A DNA stretch of 43,537 bases, from assembly GCA_028279345.1 (NCBI GenBank), contig JANQNY010000029.1:1-43537 (forward strand). Direction: 5' to 3'. The stretch comes from Geminicoccaceae bacterium. GTDB lineage: Bacteria > Pseudomonadota > Alphaproteobacteria > Geminicoccales > Geminicoccaceae. Numbering within the stretch: the first letter of the stretch is position 1; every line of letters begins with the position of its first letter. The position numbers and the translations under genes are program-made. The notes below the pieces were generated by a model. That model searched no databases, had not been told where the DNA came from, and saw nothing but the letters and a program-made list of their open reading frames with translations. Of the stretch, positions 42,600-43,537 are shown in pieces.

Positions 42600-42988
42600 G
42601 TGCATGCGAGACATCGGAGCGCGAACACACCGTTCGGCTCTGGACGCCACCGCTGCCGCGCAACTTCGTCGATCACTGCAGTGAGCTTGACCCCAGTTCC
42701 GCCCGCCTACTTTGGGCCGCATGGTGCGTGCCGCCTCGCTACCGCCTCGCGATGCACCTCTGGCGGCAGGAGGCGCGGCTGCAGAGTGACGTTGTGCTGC
42801 GCGCCAAGCTGCGGCGGCTCGAGGCGAGCGGCTTGCTGACGGTCCGTCACGCCAGCGGTCCGGGGCTGGTGTTCGACGGGCAGCATTGGTGCCGCGGCGC
42901 GGGCGATCGAAAGGGACGGTTTCTCCGGCTACGTCTCACCAACACCGGCGAGGCGGTGGTCCGCCGAGCGCTCGTCGAGCTGGGCTAG
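42596..42988 (+). CDS. Winged-helix-like hypothetical protein
   Basis: The 130-residue protein starts with GTG 42596 inside the stop of the membrane-peptide gene. Residues about 45-130 resemble a MarR-like winged helix. There is a helix VVLRAKLRRLEASGLLTVRH, the typical recognition-helix-to-wing turn. A strand and final helix follow (FLRLRLTNTGEAVVRRALVEL). It may be a DNA-binding regulator translated with the small membrane peptide. The family is not certain. Confidence 0.55.
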   Translation: MSACETSEREHTVRLWTPPLPRNFVDHCSELDPSSARLLWAAWCVPPRYRLAMHLWRQEARLQSDVVLRAKLRRLEASGLLTVRHASGPGLVFDGQHWCRGAGDRKGRFLRLRLTNTGEAVVRRALVELG

Positions 42989-43012
42989 GCGCGCCGCCCG
43001 GCGCCGTCGGCC

Positions 43013-43192
43013 TCAGCCGTGGGAGTTGCAGCCGGCGTGGTTGCAGCCTTCGTGGCTGTTGGGCCCGTCGGCGCAGGCGTCGCAGCAATAGTACCGACCG
43101 TCCTTGACGACGGCCTTGTCTGTCGCAACGACACAAACACAATCGGCGCACGCGCACTTGACCTGCGTGACCTCAACGGTGGTGGCGGGCAT
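43013..43192 (-). CDS. bmtA: Bacterial metallothionein
   Basis: This 59-residue, Cys/His-rich protein binds zinc, cadmium or copper in the cytoplasm. After MPATTVEVTQ it reads VKCACADCVCVV, then GRYYCCDACADG and EGCNHAGCNSHG, the SmtA/BmtA layout with nine cysteines and several His. ATG 43192 has GGAGG 9 nt upstream. The frame is open further but that part is not conserved. It lies downstream of the DUF1826 gene on the same strand, suggesting a zinc-related neighbourhood. Confidence 0.88.
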   Translation of the reverse strand: MPATTVEVTQVKCACADCVCVVATDKAVVKDGRYYCCDACADGPNSHEGCNHAGCNSHG

Positions 43193-43329
43193 GGGCTCAG
43201 TCCTCCGGACGATCGACGAGTTCGGCGGAGCAGCCGTCGGGCTGCGTCCACGCCGTACTCGCACGGTTAAGCAGCGAATTTAGCGTCTGGCGGCTTGAGC
43301 GTGCCTTGTCGATCCCTGCCAAAGGCGGA

Positions 43330-43537
43330 TCAGGCCGTCAGCAAGCCGCGGTCGATCACAAGCAGCAGCCGCACGTCACCGGAGCCCGCGATGGGCGGTG
43401 AGCGGTGCACGACCGGCATCGCGGTCGGGTGCAGCCGCCCGGGCAGGACGACCACGTCGCCGGTGCCCACGGACCAAGCTGTCGCCGTCGTCTCGGGTTC
43501 ACCACCCGCCAGCACCGACGCCGCCTCCGGCAACTCC
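43330..43537 (-). CDS. DUF1826 family protein, C-terminal part
   Basis: The gene enters from the right edge and only its last 68 or so residues are seen. The ending has TAWSVGTGDVVVLPGRLHP and VVHRSPPIAGSGDVRLLLVID. This matches the C-terminus of DUF1826 proteins, which have the RSPP segment. The family is uncharacterised and is often seen near zinc-related genes, to my knowledge. The start lies outside the window. Confidence 0.65.
   Translation of the reverse strand, partial: ELPEAASVLAGGEPETTATAWSVGTGDVVVLPGRLHPTAMPVVHRSPPIAGSGDVRLLLVIDRGLLTA

Noticed and set aside
1..43537. tRNA, rRNA, CRISPR array, insertion sequence, prophage or integrase
   Set aside because: I found no cloverleaf-like sequence, regular direct repeats, transposase or integrase motifs in the intergenic regions or in the open frames. 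Short or diverged tRNAs cannot be fully excluded by eye.

Overview
The window reads as ordinary, gene-dense chromosome of a high-GC, flagellated alphaproteobacterium. The evidence is the flgB-flgC-fliE-fliQ-fliR-flhB block, two short YdcH-like (DUF465) proteins, a four-cysteine FnrL-type regulator, a divergent comEC/gltX pair followed by gltA, a TIGR02444-type protein and a bacterial metallothionein. Rhodospirillales or a neighbouring order is my best guess, but the sequence alone does not fix it. I see no rRNA, tRNA, CRISPR array, transposase or prophage.

Layout. 1-2.3 kb: a DUF465 protein, ubiX, a dead membrane-protein gene with two in-frame stops, and a ribosome hibernation factor. 2.4-6.4 kb (minus strand): the flagellar basal-body/export block, followed downstream by a LapG-like periplasmic cysteine protease. 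6.5-10.9 kb (plus): csrA, purE, purK, a GGDEF protein with an inhibitory site, a second DUF465 (minus), phosphofructokinase and TIGR02444. 10.9-15.3 kb: a cytosolic hybrid histidine kinase, two unrecognised small genes, and ilvD. 15.3-20.4 kb (plus): yihY-like, fabI, aroC, a VOC protein, a FrnE-like thioredoxin-fold protein and an MFS carrier, mostly overlapping. 20.4-27.6 kb: tadA, a zinc-ribbon membrane protein, plsC, a BciB/FrhB-like flavo-iron-sulfur protein, a GNAT acetyltransferase, prmA and a UvrD/PcrA helicase. 27.7-30.7 kb: a CLC chloride protein divergent from an FNR-type oxygen regulator, whose 3' side carries an FNR box, a -10-like hexamer and a strong hairpin terminator (candidate small RNA), then a 43-residue membrane peptide. 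30.8-37.6 kb: a hydrolase-OsmC fusion, comEC, gltX, gltA and a DUF3775 protein. 38.2-40.9 kb: a tightly coupled pair, a DUF4914 protein with a P-loop and PEP-carboxykinase affinity, and a protein that looks like a degenerate protein kinase. 41-43.5 kb: an ArsC-like protein without its cysteine, an NmrA-like dehydrogenase, a 35-residue membrane peptide coupled to a winged-helix-like protein, a metallothionein and the end of a DUF1826 protein.

The two most interesting signals are the DUF4914/kinase-like pair and the FNR-linked hairpin RNA. The loop of that hairpin is perfectly complementary to the unusual G-rich ribosome binding site of the pfk gene in the same window (10 nt), and partly to that of gltA (7 nt). 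A third pattern is translational coupling: seven gene junctions use an NTGA overlap whose start is TTG, GTG or CTG, and none uses ATGA.
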